Assembly (NCBI RefSeq): GCF_032884065.1
Contig: NC_088873.1
Coordinates: 32,460,227-32,524,226 of the forward strand
Length of the DNA stretch: 64,000 bases
Reading direction: 5' to 3'
Source: Artemia franciscana
Lineage: Eukaryota; Arthropoda; Branchiopoda; Anostraca; Artemiidae
Shown one piece after another: positions 24,325 through 37,919 of the stretch. The translations under genes and the position numbers were made by a program. Positions within the stretch are counted from its first letter, which is position 1; each line of letters begins with the position of its first letter. The notes under the pieces were generated by a model. The model made no database searches and had not been told where the DNA came from. It worked only from the letters and a program-made list of their open reading frames with translations.

Positions 24325-27300
24325 TTTTTATTCAAATTATCGTTTGCGGGAGCAGAGCACTCCAGACGGGGGATATAAAGGCCAGTGCTTGAACCCACGA
24401 AATAAAATCCTCTGTATTTGTCCAGTTAGGGTGGGTTTCCAGGGCAAAAAAAAAAGAAATATGGGTCTACCCAAATTAACTCAAGGTAACAGACCAAGTT
24501 TATATTTTCTTCCGGGTCCAATAGTGTTTGATACACCGGAGGAGAATCGGGAATTCGTCTTTTGACGAATTCGTCTTTGCCAACAAACAAGTGGATTAAA
24601 TCCGTTAATATGTTAAGTTATAACAACAGTTTAAGTCAATCAGCTCAAGATCGACAGTTTCAAATTCTAGACACTTTTTAGTGCATGGTCATAAATGAAT
24701 GCCGCAACCAGCAAAATTTCCACGGTAAAATAAAGTGCGTTCCAGGCAAATGTCTAAATATCGATTAAGAGTTTAAGAACGTACCCAGAGGGGGCAATTA
24801 CCCCCATCCTACCCCCCAAGAAGAAGCCCTCAAGATACCTAAAACTTCTCCTTTAATATTACGGCTACTTATTCTTACCGTTCCTCAATAGACAGGATAG
24901 ATCTTGATTAATCCTTAAGAATGCTTTATTCTAATCTAGTTCAAGGGGAAGACTATGGTGGGCGAAAGGTTGGATCCACAATGCATTGGGTCGTACCCTT
25001 TCTATTTTCACCGACACTGACTCTCAAGCTTATTCTCGACTTGATACACTAAAACCCGAACTCTACTTGGGTGAATCCTCCTATAACCAAAGATTAACAC
25101 CCTCGCTGTTTTTTTATAACCGGTTTGATCACTGATTATCGACCTGAACAAGTAATCTAAGTCAAAATCAGGATCGAACAAACAAACCTCCCGATTTTGG
25201 AATCGGGAAGTTTACGATTCCGATTATCCTCTGTTCACCTTTGTTACACTCTAAGTGTTAACATCTAACGTTCTGGAAAAGGTACTAATTTGGAACCTTT
25301 TTTTGTTGTTTTTTTTTTTTTTTCGTTGATTTTTGAATTAAAATGGAATATTTTGGGCATCAAGTCAAGGCTAATTGCAGAAAAAGCCAAGACAGATAGT
25401 CCAATTGAGTGAGAGGCAAACATGGCATTAATTCCCCCCTTATTAGGATTGTAAGTTCCAGTCAAGTTTTTAAGATCAGATTGTATGCCAAATTACATGT
25501 TGTATATCGTAGGTTTGTGTACGTAAGTTTGTTTCTTTGGTCCTAAATCCTTAGGCTCACACAAAGTTAGTCGTCGGAAAAACCATCGTCTTTGCCAAGT
25601 AAACCAGTAGTAGGAGCCAAACCAGGTAAACAAAAGTTTAGTTTATAGCTTCAATCTTTTCTTTAATTTGTCTGCTCTCCTAAGTTAAAACAATCTTTAG
25701 AACACACACAAAAAAGAGCAATTCATCAGAGTTTTAAGGGAATCCCGGTGACTAACATAATTATCACCATTATTATATTTTTGGTTGAATAATAGGCACA
25801 ATTAACATCCCACATAATAAAAAAAACAAATTAAACTGATGCAAAATTTAATCTTTTTTAGCTACTGTACAACCAGCTTCCAACAACAGGTGCAAGTTTT
25901 TAGCATATGGTTGAGAATTAACCATGTCGAATGATCAAGATAGACATATGGTGATTTAATTGACAGTATCAAAAGTTTTATCATGGCGAATATCTACTTA
26001 CAATAAAACGACTCAATTTGGGTGTATTTAAAGTCGAGGACGTTTTAGATGGGGACAAAGGAGGTAATAATTGATGACGATGGAAATAATCTCAATGGCC
26101 ATGTCCGCGTCGCACGAGCTTCTTTCAAATTCAAATTCCCCAAATGCACCCTTGACAAATTTTAACAAGCCGAAGAAAAAAGATGTTCTTATACAAAAAT
26201 CAACTTCTGTATTGACCATATAGAGGCTGGTGGTGGAGGGACACCATTTAGGGAAGGATCAAGGATGGAATAGAGAGCCTGGAGGCGCATAAAATATTCG
26301 CAAAATAAGAAACGTTTCTTTAACTATGGAGGGGGGAGGATTTATGGATTGTCTTGCTAAAAAAAACTTATACAGTTTCTCTTTTGCCATATCCAAGTTC
26401 CAAAACATATATCTCTTCGTCTTTCTCTTGAAAACTTTTAGAGTAATATTTTCAGTCCAGCTTGTCCAAAAATAGCAGTCACTGCTCAATTAGATATTCG
26501 TATCCTCTCAAAACTCGAATTGAAAAGTTTGTACCATTAATTGAGCCAAGAAGTCCGTGGTAAAGAACTTTAAGTAAAGAGCAACTTGCACCGGCTTGAT
26601 TGTTGGTGTTTTCTTACAGGGGAGATAGTGCCAAACTAGCAGTCGTAAAAGGGCTCACTGGAGCGTAAGTTAAACTTCTAGTGTTAACTATCTCTGTTTA
26701 GTTAACTAACAAAAGGGATTGTGCAGCAACGAACGGATGATTTCTGCCATTTTTTGGCAAAAAAAAAAATCAGAAAAGGGCCAAAACGATAAAGAGTCGA
26801 AATTCTGAGATAGGCAATCGATTTATAACTATCGAAAAGCAATGTGTAGAGCCTCTGACTTTCAGAGACATAATGACGCTCAGTTGTGCATTCATTCCTA
26901 AAGAGACCTGTAGCTCACAAAATAAAGGGTTATTAGTCAGTCATTTTTAAGCTTCCTGGACCCCTTTGAGGGCTGAGAGAATCCATTGGAAGTTTCATTA
27001 ACTTATATACAATAGTAAGTAATGAGCCATTAAAGGTAGAGATCAGTAAATCTTTTTAGGATGAGGAAGGGGCTACTTGAAGCCTCAGAAAACGCATTTT
27101 CAGGCCCGAATTTTTTAACTGTCGGTTACAATCCTTTCAGATAAAGACAAAAGGAGGATGAGGGATTCGTCCCTAGCCTCTCTTCGTTCTGAAGAAAATA
27201 TTTGGATTAAGTCTGCTACGGAGCGACAGTTCCCGTCTTCCTGGGGAAGATTTTCCATTTGAATATATTCTGTTATTAGACAGGAGGTCACAATTTTTCA

Positions 27301-28451
27301 TGAGAGGTGTTTCCGATTTAAAAGGGCAAATTTTGAAGATAATCCTGAATATGATTGAAAAACCAAATTAAACAATAAAAAAAACAAGTTCGTTCAACTG
27401 TAAGAAAAGAATAAGATTAAAACTGCCGACCTTTTTAATCACATAGATGGGGAAGCCAAATGATAAGGGGTGGTGCAATTGAACCCCTAGATTACCCCCC
27501 CCCCCCCATATCTCCCATAGATTTTGAGAAATATCGTTTTTGGATATTTTTACTGAAAAATACCCTTTTTTGTGTATTTCAATTGAAAAAACAACAAATT
27601 TCCTCTGCTTGACTTTGAAAAATATATCCCCCCCCACATTTTCGTGGATTGGCGAACCTGGCGTTCAAGAATACCGTTTTCAGAACAAATGCTTTTAAAG
27701 GAAATTTTTAAATAAAACACCCGAAAATCCAAACTGGTTTTGCTTATAACCAAATAGATACAAAAAAAAATCGCGGAAGGACTATTTGAAGCCTAAACCT
27801 CTGTAGACGAATTAATAAGGTGTCTTGCTTCCTCGAATAAATTTACCAAAAATTACCAAAGTGTCTGTACTTTTAGTCCTTGAAATCCGATTTGCTTTGC
27901 ATAATAATAAAGAAGGGTAGGGTACTACAGTGGGACCAGAGGCAGACAGAACTTGTCTCCCAAGATTGATTATAGCTACAGTAAACTTGTTTTATCAAGC
28001 TTTATTAATTCGTAAAAAAATATGAATCTTCTTTGATTACATGTACAGCCAGACTATGCTATCTATCATTTACAATCCGTTATTCTTTTGTTGCTAATTA
28101 TACTATTCCTTTTTTAATTTATTTTACGCCATCATAGTCTTTAACAATGTATGATGAAGACAAGATCGGTTAGCAGGGTTAAATTCTCCATCCAAAGAGC
28201 TATACCCAAGTTTGATGTTGCTGCTTTTTATGCTTTATTGTTGCTATGCTATTTATTTTCAGTCTCTCCCCTACCTCAGTGGACAAATCAGACCTAAGCC
28301 ATTGCTCTCTTTTCTATAACAAACCATTTTAAACAGGAATAAATTTACTTTCGAAGTAAACAAATAGAAAAGAAAGAATAAAGAAATTAGAATAGAAAAG
28401 ATTAGAAATTAAGAATTAAAGGAAAGAATAAATAGAAAAGAAAGAACTTGC

Positions 28452-28615
28452 CAATTCTGAAGCATGTTTTGACCAGGCCAGATTGCACACTTGAGATCCA
28501 GTATCCACACTCTGCATGGGCTGTCCAGTAAGGGTGTTCCAGAATCGAATGTATCTATCTGCTGTTCCTCCCCCAGATGCAAGTATTCCATGGTGATGAG
28601 GAGACCAGGCTATTG
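28452..28615 (-). CDS. fzr: fzr/Cdh1 exon: WD40 repeats (6th visible)
   Basis: Acceptor TTGTATAG, then CAATAGCCTGG. The first two bases complete the Ala codon begun by the single G at the end of the preceding exon. The 164 nt finish with codons GAA TTG at 28452. They encode [30 protein letters not shown] and [16 protein letters not shown]. Animal Cdh1 usually has [15 protein letters not shown]; here the Cys is Tyr. The donor is TTG|GCAAGT. A GC donor with otherwise ideal consensus is the only one that keeps the frame into the next exon, which begins VSTHGYSQ. Confidence 0.97.
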
Positions 28616-31540
28616 CTATACAAGAAATACCAAAATTTGAAAAGTCCAAGAAGCATTTCATAATGACTACATAGGATGTACAATTAATATGTAGAAGTAT
28701 GAGTGCTGAGTAGCTTAAACTGCAACACAGTACCAATATGCAATTTGAAATAGTAGATATTTATCATGGAGGAGTTGACTGAGAGGGTAAACGGTAAACA
28801 CACTTGAGCCCCGATATTTAAGGGGGAAATCTACCTCATGAGCATCCCAAAAAAGATTTTAAAAGTAGTATTCAGAGGCCAGTAAATTGTGTCTATTTAA
28901 ACCCTCCGGCTTGATTTGTTACTTTTTTATAGAATAAATTCGTTTCTATGACACGAATTAAAATATCGAACCGCGTCAAACAATAAAGCGATAGACTTAC
29001 AACAATTATTTCGTCTTCTTTTTATAATCCAGCTTGCCAAGTCATTTCTTTGAAATGGTATTTTTGATGGATGGCTTGAAAAAAAGTAATTACTGCAACA
29101 GATTCATAGACTTGTACCATGATAGATTAAAGGGGATTATTAAGTAGAAACCAGCAATGTGTTACAAACCCGCTCGGCAAAGGAGTATATCAGGTCTCCG
29201 AGCAGTAAAAATATCGAAGTAAAAAAAAAAAATAAACGATTGGTAAAAAACTTAAAATGTTTTTATATAAAGAAAAAATCGGTGAAACCAAAGAGTAAAG
29301 TCGGATGAATAGAAACAAGTCAATAGCAATACCTGTGTAAATCTACTACTACTCAAAGATCAGAAATTTTTGATATTTTCTAAACAAAAAGTGACCCGTG
29401 CCAATCGCAAATGGAACTGTACAAAATGGAAATTTAGAAAAAAAATAGTAGTCGTAGAAGTTTGGGATGGATCTCATTCGAATGGGTTCTCTCATTCCCG
29501 AGTTTTAGGGCCAATTACAGGATCTAAAGTGATTGAAGGGCACCTCGGCCCCTTGCCGTTTTTGATCACCAGAATCTTATTGTGGACAAAAAGCAAGTCA
29601 CGTCAACATTTCAATGTACCCATTTTGATTAGAAAGGTCGAAACATAAGAAAAACATATCCTCCAAAATACGCAGAATTGCTCATTTCATATAGTAGGAC
29701 TCATATATAGATCCCCGAAGAAAGGTAGACTTGTCACACATTGTTGAGCTCAAAATTTACGGAAATTTTAGTCAATTTTTTTTTTCAGTTTTTCCAGAAA
29801 CATTTCGGCGAAGAAACCACCAGCTTGTGTAAACAACTAATTTCATATGAAATAGTTTATCAATTAGTTCGATTAACATATGAGAATGTCACACTATGTT
29901 CGGATTGGGATACACTATCCGAAACAAGTCAAGATCTCAAGCACCTCCCCTTACTATACAAATCAATGCATTGTGCAAACAGCATATTCCAGGCCTAAAT
30001 ACAAATTATTAAGCCTTGGAGGAAGGTGAGTATGGAGGAGTATGTATGGATGGAGAAGGTGACTTGGAGAAGGTATTGTGAACATTGAGAGCAGATGGAA
30101 TCCAGCATAACTGAAGAGCTCAATGCCCCCCTCCCAATAAACAAACAATGTTGTCAAGGGGCATTAATACACCAAAATAGTAGGACTCGTATATATTGCT
30201 GCGAAGTTTTACAGGAATATTCAACTATGAAATCCAAAAGGGATATAAAAATACAATAAGCGTCATTTAATCCAAAAATGCATTTACTTTGGTATGATTG
30301 CATCAGAAAAGTGATAAATTACCTATAGGATGAGAACAAGACCATTTAGAAATTAACAGCATCAGCAATAGAAAAAGTTGTAAGTCATTTGAGCTTGTCA
30401 AAAAACCTAGATGTTACAACAAGATACAATGTAAGTTTCAACCATAACAAAAGCCCAGTTAAAATCTTCCATATACGATATGAGCTAATCAATTAACTAT
30501 TATGAATTGATGTTGTCAGACTGGGATACATGTCAAACCATGAAGATCTACGCAATATACTATTGATATATCAGCAGGATAAATGTCTTCCATAATTTAA
30601 ATTTTAAATACTGATTTGAAAATTTTCTTGATAAGTTGAAGCAAAAACCAATCATTTCTTCCCTATACAGGTATTTGTCATTTGACAGTCAGTCAAGTTA
30701 CAATTTTCTTTGGCAATTTTTCGGTGACATTGTCTTTGAACCAGAATCATAATGAATATTCTGATCGAAAGGATACAAAAAGCAAAAGAAAAAATTGTAT
30801 TTATGATGCAAAGCATTACTGTTCTTAGAAATAAGAAAAGGAAAGGAGTAAAGGAATTCTGAATTAACATAAAAATCAGACAAGTGCCACCTATACTTTT
30901 TGGGGGATATTTCATTTAGAGAATTCATTTTTAAATTATAGAAGTTCTATATACTTACTCTTCCTTTTCTGTTTTAGAATGTGGAACGTTAAAAAAAATA
31001 TGTACCTCAACGTTTCTTAATTATATCAAACTTTAAATCTAGGGTGGGATATTGACTCCCACCATCAATAGCGAAGGTCTTGTTGTAAAACAGGAACTAT
31101 TAGTATTTTCCCCGAAAAATACGACTAAGGGGACAACCCATAGTAGAAAGTCTGATGGTCATATGATATACAAAATGAAATACAAATCCAAGTTTGTCTC
31201 TATTTAATAAATAAAAAACTAATAAATTTACAAATTCAATAAATATTAATATAATAAAAATTTAATAATTATACAAAATTTAATATAAAATATTATGTCA
31301 TATAAAAATTTAATAAAATATTAATATAAAAATTTAATAAGTATAATAAATTTAATAAATAACTAATAATTGGCTGTAGCCCCTTTGTACAACAGATTTA
31401 TATAAAAAAAAAAGAAAAAAAAGTAGTGTATTCGTTCCAAGAAGCAATATTTGGTCTTGGTCTCAATGGCGTGAATTATCTTCTTTATTTTTTTTTATGA
31501 CTTAAAATGCAATACCAAATTCTCTTGAAGATCCAACTAA

Positions 31541-31699
31541 CAAGGCTGTATCCAGGGAAGGGGCGGTTACTGGGTTTGAACCCCCCCCCTGAAATTTTGT
31601 CCGGATCGACAAAAGTAACAAAAATGCATATAAACAGCTTTTTGATGCGTTTTGTTAAGTTTATTTTACCTCCCCCCCCCACTGGAACAAAAATACTTG
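31541..31699 (+). mobile_element. hAT-like MITE, CAAGGCCGTATCC family, copy 6 (perfect 8-bp target duplication)
   Basis: Starts CAAGGCTGTATCCAGGGAAG and ends GGAACAAAAATACTTG. Flanked by the exact 8-bp direct repeat CCAACTAA (31533-31540 and 31700-31707). Interior: GAACCCCCCCCCTGAAATTT, TGTCCGGATCGACAAAAG, AATGCATATAAACAGC, TTTTTGATGCGTTTTG. This copy best defines the family boundaries. Confidence 0.93.
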
Positions 31700-32834
31700 C
31701 CAACTAAGTAACGGAATAGAAATTTCTTACTACTAGTTAAGATGCTTGTGTCGCGTAAAGCTTTGGAAATTTAAAGTTGCTTTGGGGCTTAAAGCTACCT
31801 AATGGAAAGTTACAATAGGCTGGAATGAAATAAGCAAACCCGAACGAGCGAAGATTCAATGAAATTAAATGTCTGCTTCAACTTCAGAACCAACAGAAAT
31901 ATTGCAACGCCGATTATGCCATCAACACTTATAGCCTACGGGAAGAACAAGTGTCAATACAAGAGTGAAGAAAAAAGAAAATTTTCACGCCACTGGGATG
32001 AGTTATTGTTGCTAGGTTTTGTCTCTTGGGAACTTTTTTTTTTTTTGAAAAAAAATGGCCGTCAATATTTAACGTCAATAGATTTCAAGAAAATCACACT
32101 TAGCAAAAATCAACTGTCCTATAGACTTTTTTTTTTTAAGTGTAGAAGCAATAACTCTTCACCTGTCGTTTTCATAGCGGAGACATAAGAGACATCTCTA
32201 CCGACGCAATCTTTAAGAATATAAAAATGATGAGAACGATCTCCACTTTTTTGCCTGTTAAAAAAGTCAGATTAAGATTATGGAACTTATAAGAGTAATT
32301 CCTTGAGTCGAATTGAGTAAAAAAAAACTAGTTTTTTCAACTGAAAGAAAGAAGCAACATTAAAACTTAAAACATATGTACGAAAAACTCCTGAATCACA
32401 AAGGCCGTTTAGTTATAATAACGACCTCTTAAAATTTCTAAAAAAAAAAATACTTTAGTGTAAAGAGTAAGGTATTGAGGAGTGGACGACCTCCCTCACA
32501 TACGTCATAATATCTCTTTGTTTTAAGTTTTATTGTTGTTCCTTACTTTCAGTTGAAGAAACTTGTTTTTGTTTAATTTCTGATATTTTTTTTTATAACG
32601 CTGGGAAACCCGGGTCCCCTCGAAGGAAAATTCCCTTCCTTCGATTAATTTTTTCTCCACGAAAAATTAATCCATTAAAAGATCCTCCCATGTACCCCCC
32701 CCCCCACTATAAAAACCCCCCTTGAAAAACTATATATTTCCCAATAAGCAATACTATATGTGAACAATGGGAAAAGTTCAGAGAGTGCAACCCTTCCCCC
32801 GAGGACTATGGGGGTCTCGTCATCCTCAAAGACT

Positions 32835-33048
32835 TAGTTGCTATATTTTAATTAAAAATTTAACATATGGAGTTGGTTAGGCATTTGATATAATGCGTTC
32901 TAAGCGGCCTGCTTTTTTTTATAATTCTTTGTTGTAGTTTCCATAATTTTGTTACTAAAGTATTATATTTTCATCAGATTTTGGTATATTTCAGTATAAT
33001 TAATCTAACTTCACTTTTTGAGTGTGGACGGGATAACACATAAGTACA
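32835..33048 (-). mobile_element. GGTACTT-end MITE, truncated copy
   Basis: Right terminus AATCTAACTTCAC, TTTTTGAGTGTGGACGGGAT, AACACATAAGTAC, preceded by AATGCGTTCTAAGCGGCCTG and ATTTTAATTAAAAATTTAAC. These are the reverse complement of blocks in the full copies at 38626-38945 and 55166-55497. The left end is missing. It abuts a 5'-truncated CAAGGCCGTATCC-family fragment. Confidence 0.7.
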
Positions 33049-33150
33049 AAAATTTGTTTATATGCATTTTTGTTAATTTTGTACCAGTCGAACAAAAATT
33101 TCGGAGGGAGGGTAAACCCGATAACATCCACACCCCTAGATATGGTCTTG
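33046..33150 (-). mobile_element. hAT-like MITE, CAAGGCCGTATCC family, copy 7 (truncated)
   Basis: Contains ATTTGTTTATATGCATTTTT, GTACCAGTCGAACAAAAATT, TCGGAGGGAGGG and the terminus CCCTAGATATGGTCTTG. The other end is lost at the junction with the GGTACTT-end element. Confidence 0.7.
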
Positions 33151-33449
33151 CCAGCAATGCCAACCACTGTCACCGTTATGATTCAACAAGCTCTCGAAAG
33201 GTTCGTTCCGTTAAAAGTACGAAGCCGCGCAGGCAGATTTACCCAACCAGGGATATGGATGGAAACGAGACCCTTATGTCAGAGAGGAGACTCCCAACAA
33301 TTTCACAAAACCAAAATAGAACAAGTCCTATCCTTGTTGGTGCAATTACCGATAGTTATTATTATAACTCTCTCGGTGTTTATGTAGTAAATCTCCGAAA
33401 AAACTCGAGAACAAACCGATTTTATCTGTCTCCAGTAAGAAATAATTAG

Positions 33450-33644
33450 CTTCTGTTCAGTGGAAAACAAGGGGCGGGTGACAGAACATATTGGAATTAG
33501 GTTAGGGTGCCCATACCCCCCTAATGTGCAAATATATAGCCCAAATTTATTTCTAAAGTATTATTTTCCTTTTGTTTTGGTATTTTTCATTAGGATTAAC
33601 TTAACTTCACTTCTTGAGTGTTGGCGGTATAATACATATGTACC
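33450..33644 (-). mobile_element. GGTACTT-end MITE, variant copy
   Basis: Terminus ATTAGGATTAACTTAACTTC, ACTTCTTGAGTGTTGGCGGT, ATAATACATATGTACC. The interior (AATGTGCAAATATATAGCCC) matches the variants near 39838-40000 and 49377-49655 rather than those at 38626 and 55166. The left boundary is approximate. Confidence 0.6.
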
Positions 33645-34650
33645 CTCCTCCAATCTTTTTGCAGCCTTGATTACTTTACCCCCCTGCCAAAATAAATTCC
33701 GGCCTGAAACAAAAACAATAAACTATCTAACCTGGGGTTTGTTTAATAGTATTTGATCGTACAGGCATAAAGCTACAAAGCTGTTGTGATACCAGAAGGC
33801 AATTACTATTAGCAGACCTCCTACAAGGTACCAATTAATTGAAGTAATCTAATTATAAACCATAGTAAGAGTGAGCATGGATGAATGGTAGCACGTGCAA
33901 ATTCGAGGGAAGATGATGAATGATATGTAATAGCTCAAAGTTATTAATCACAAAATAGTAGGTTGAAAAGATGAAGGGAGGGAAGACGAAAAGGAGCTTA
34001 ATTTATTAGCAAGAATAGAGCATAACACGGAGTTTGAAAAAACGTGACCATAAAAATATCTCTAAGAGGGGAGATGACAAGATATTTTCAAAACGAGAGT
34101 AGGGACCCTACGGTTCGAAAGGCTTTTTGTTTTTCGTTTTTTTGTTGTTGTTTTTTTTTTCGATGTGGGTATAATATGACTAACTGCAGAGAATAGACTC
34201 ACCCTATGTAAAGTTTTCATCTTGTAAAAGTGGGGACAGGAAAATGGTGCAAAAATAAGCAATCAGTGGCACACCGACAAGAGCAAGGTACAGAAAATCA
34301 ACCCCCTAACAAGGTGCAGAAAATCACTCATCTATACATATAATGAAAGGAGTTTCATTACATGAAACGAGTTTTTGATTTTCTAAAACTGAAAGGAGTT
34401 TCAAATCAAAAGAATTTAAAAATTGTCCTGGAGGAACAGACAAGGCTGTAAAAGAAAAGTTTGTTGATACGTGTCATTCATATACTGACATTTCACATTT
34501 TTGAAATGACCGTATTTGCCAATTGTAAAAAATGTTCGAATTTTACCTCTTTGGTCACATTGCTTTTTCTAAGTTCGAGTGCGTAATTGGGCTTGAACTA
34601 TTTTAGTTTTGAATTAAATATTTGTATATGTTTATACTTGTATATGTTAT

Positions 34651-34655
<5 letters not shown>

Positions 34656-34728
<73 letters not shown>
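34656..34728. repeat. (AT)n microsatellite
   Basis: About 72 bp of uninterrupted alternating TA, flanked on both sides by TGTATAT-type degenerate units as far as about 34840. Confidence 0.95.
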
Positions 34729-34730
<2 letters not shown>

Positions 34731-34833
34731 ATGTATATTGTCGATGTATATATGTATATTGTGTGTTGTATAACATGTATATTGTATATGTATTTGTTAT
34801 ATGCATATATTTGTATGTGTTTAAAACATATTT

Positions 34834-35220
34834 GTCTATAGATCAACCCATCAAAATCTGAACTTCTAATTTATGTCTTTTTCTGTATGGGGAGGGGGTT
34901 CATCCCAAGCTAAAATGGTGTACTTGAGTCAGGTAACTGGCAGTAATCTTAGCCTTATGCATATTCGGTACATACAAGAGCAGCGATTGTGGGAGAGTCA
35001 ATTACCTCCACCTCCATACTTAGATAAATAAATTTGTAAAACCAGAAACAAATTGCTGTCCCCTCCCCCATAATTCCGTGAAATGTCACTCCTTGGTAAG
35101 AATTTACATATTTGTCTATAAATCAATCCATCAGAATCTGAACGCTTAGTTTATGTCATTTTCTGTATGGGGAGGGGGAGGGGGTCATCCTAAGCTAAAA
35201 TGGCGTACTTGGGTAAAGAC
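34834..35220. repeat. Direct duplication, period about 261 bp
   Basis: ATATTTGTCTATAGATCAAC, CCATCAAAATCTGAAC, TTCTGTATGGGGAGGGGGTT and AAGCTAAAATGGTGTACTTG in the first copy (34829-34930) recur with few changes at about 35107-35215. The second copy has an extra GGGAGG unit. Confidence 0.8.
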
Positions 35221-35846
35221 GAATAAGAAGAATTACCAATGCAGCAGAAAGCTTCAAGTACACTTAAGCCATGCCTACCATCTACCTTCCCAACAAATAT
35301 GATTAAAAATTTTTCACGAGCTCGAAAGCAAGGCTACCTTGGCTTTCCATAGTTTATTTCCACTGTACGCGACTAGTGGAAAGCTGCAGGACCGTTATTC
35401 GTTAGAAGACAAGAATTGGCTGGACTTGGAGAGACAATTCAGTCTGTTATAGGAAAGCATTTTTGGCTTGTGATTTTGGAACCCAATTTAAATTACTATA
35501 CACATTGTTGCTATTTTCTTCCAATTTTGACTTTTTTTTTATGTTGCTATCATATACTTAAAGAACGAACAGTATTTTTGAAGTTTGTAAGAGAAATACT
35601 GAGGCCAATTACTAACACTCGTTTATACATTGAAATTGATTATATCAATGCAAGCGTGGTCAATTTACAAATAACTTTCTTTTTCACTCGTTATTCACCG
35701 GTAAAATTATCACTAGCTTTTTTTGAAGCAGGCTTACCTTTGGTCTTTCGCGATTTTACAGCTAATAAACGACTTGTTGGGGGGGGGGAACCTTTAGTCT
35801 TCGTAGCGATGATGTCGTGCCAAAAACGTCATAGCTTCCCAAATTA

Positions 35847-36118
35847 AGGAGGCCCTAGACGGTCAATCATTTTGATCAAAAGCTTCCGTCAAATGATTGG
35901 CTCAAGCAGGATTGACCGTCTAGGAGCCTGTTTGACGCTTGAGTCAAGCGCTGACGGCGATTGATAGAAAGTTTGAATGATTCAATCATTTTCATCAAAA
36001 GCAGTGTGTTACATTAGCTTTGGTCGAGATTGAAGGGTCGATTGAGGATTGATTGAAGCACACGTCAATCGATTGACTGAAACTTTTGATCAAAATGATT
36101 GACCGTCTAGGGCCTCCT
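35847..36118. mobile_element. PIF/Harbinger-like MITE
   Basis: Perfect 36-bp terminal inverted repeats begin AGGAGGCCCTAGACGGTCAA, and further imperfect pairing extends inward. The element is flanked by the direct repeat TTA (35844-35846 and 36119-36121). A 3-bp TTA/TAA duplication is characteristic of PIF/Harbinger elements. The 272-bp interior is non-coding and repeats TTGACCGTCTAGG and TCAATCATTTT(G/C)ATCAAAAG, so it folds on itself. The superfamily call rests on duplication length, because no transposase is present. Confidence 0.85.
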
Positions 36119-37919
36119 TTAGAATAAAGAGTGTAAGGAACTCTGAGAAGAAACTCAAGTCTTTCCCTAAGGGAGTAAACCCAGAAAAATCATTTAGTAA
36201 ATAAGATAAACCTAAATAAGAACACTAGTTTTTTAATCTCTCTCTTTACATCTTCGTTGCCGTGCTGAAGATAAAAGAACCAATTTTGCCAAAAGAATAA
36301 ACAATGTATACATTTCTGGTTATTATTGTTTAACAACCCAAAGTTCTGTAAACCTAGACTAACTATCTCATACCCCAAAAAGCTTCAAATACCCTATCTG
36401 CTTACTTTCAGAAAATTTCGGACTGGACCAAAAGAAACGAAAAAACCTTCAATTTAAATGAAGGATGTTTTCATCGCAAAAGCGTCATAGAAGCTTGAGT
36501 TTCCCCTCTTATCGGTCTGTGGCTTAAAATTTAACAGAAGCTCATTTCTATTAATCTATATAAAATATGTGCAATTTAACTTTACATCTCAGAAAGGTGT
36601 TAATACATTTTTTATTTTATATTTCACCATGGAAGAGCGACCACAGAGGGGAGAGGATAAAGGAATTTTATCCTTTCCCTTAGAAAATCAGAAAACATGC
36701 AAAAAAAAGTATCTTTCGCTCTCTCTCTTGGAAAAACTGATGTGATAGTCCTTATATTCATGTCATTTTCAAAGAGAATGGGATTATTTTAACATTAATA
36801 TAGGAAGAAAAGGGGAGTGACAGAAATGTTTTACATCTTCGTTTAGGCATAACAACGTCAATATGATTGTAGTAACTCTTCGATTTTAGCGAGACTTAGA
36901 GGGATTATTCTACAATGAACCAAGAGTCATGATCAAAATTCTATATATAAAAAAGAAACAAGAAACAATTGGCCCTAAGCCTTTGGTGCAATGAATAAAA
37001 TCATTAAAGAGCAAAATCAATCGATCAATGGGATATAAATATATGACAGAACAAAAGCCTAAGATGATATGACGATTTAAAAAGAAAAGCCATCAATAAC
37101 TCCATTACTATGTTCATGGGACATCTTTTTTCAGCTCTGTCAATGTGAGTGTCTTGCATCATACAGGAAAACCTTTACTCTGACCTTAGAGAATGTGTGG
37201 TCCAACACCAGAATAATGAATGGCAAATCATATTACTTATGAATTCAGCTTTGAACACAATTACTAGGCCACTTAAATAAAAAAAAAAAAAAAAACAGCA
37301 GCGAAATAGTTTAAATGCAAATCAGAGGTTAGTCCCGTAGAGAAGTTACTATGGAATTACTTGCTATAGATTACGCAGAGTTTAACCTAGGGGAATTGGA
37401 ATAGTTTGCAGGCCAATATGCTTTTTTAAAAGTTAAAAAACATTTTAGACACACTTTATGTGTCTTCTTTATTGTCCTCTTCGTCATTATCGCGTACAGG
37501 AAAAAAGTAGTAGCCATAGGGTCAGATAGATACGTTTCCTCCAAAAACAGATTTTTACAAGGCGTAACAAAATCTTTCCAACGAACAGGGATTCTTTGTG
37601 TCACTAATATATGTTGGGTGAACAGAGTATTCCAAAACGATCGACAAATAAGCATAACGGAGAAAGAGAGAGCAAAGTAATGCGGAATTGATTGATAAAC
37701 CAACCCTAGTTTATCTCCGCTCAATCATCGATACACGAGAGGGAAAAACACGGATCATTCTTGCTTTCTATTGAATCACTGTTTTCAGAGTTCAAAACAT
37801 TCGTTATTTATTCAAAATAAATAATGATAAAGTGCATATTGATGAAAAAAACAAAATGGTCCAGCAAAATAAATTGAACAAAGGAATTTACCATTTAAAT
37901 ACACAAACATCATCGCTGC

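Larger units (their letters stand above)
17087..28451 (-). other. fzr: fzr intron (11.4 kb) with GC donor
   Basis: No other gene is visible in this intron. It holds several MITEs (17967-18138, 18227-18451, 21930-22062, 22691-22821, 23103-23264 and an element-like stretch at about 27455-27665), a tRNA-like B-box remnant at 19373-19382, a long (AT)n array at about 24164-24322, and a 13-bp-arm palindrome at 17847-17874. Open frames at 21286-21699 (138 codons) and 20570-20833 show nothing I recognise. The donor (28451-28450 on the minus strand) is GC rather than GT; the acceptor is a normal AG at 17088-17087. Confidence 0.85.

Noticed and set aside
24021..24565. Long Tyr-Ile-rich open frames on both strands over the (AT)n array, and similar ones at 34587-34861 and 60442-60822
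   Set aside because: They translate alternating TA repeats. The last overlaps a real fzr exon, but its frame past the donor is intron.
33018..33449. Open frame of 144 codons
   Set aside because: Its first part translates a truncated MITE end and the rest shows no family features.
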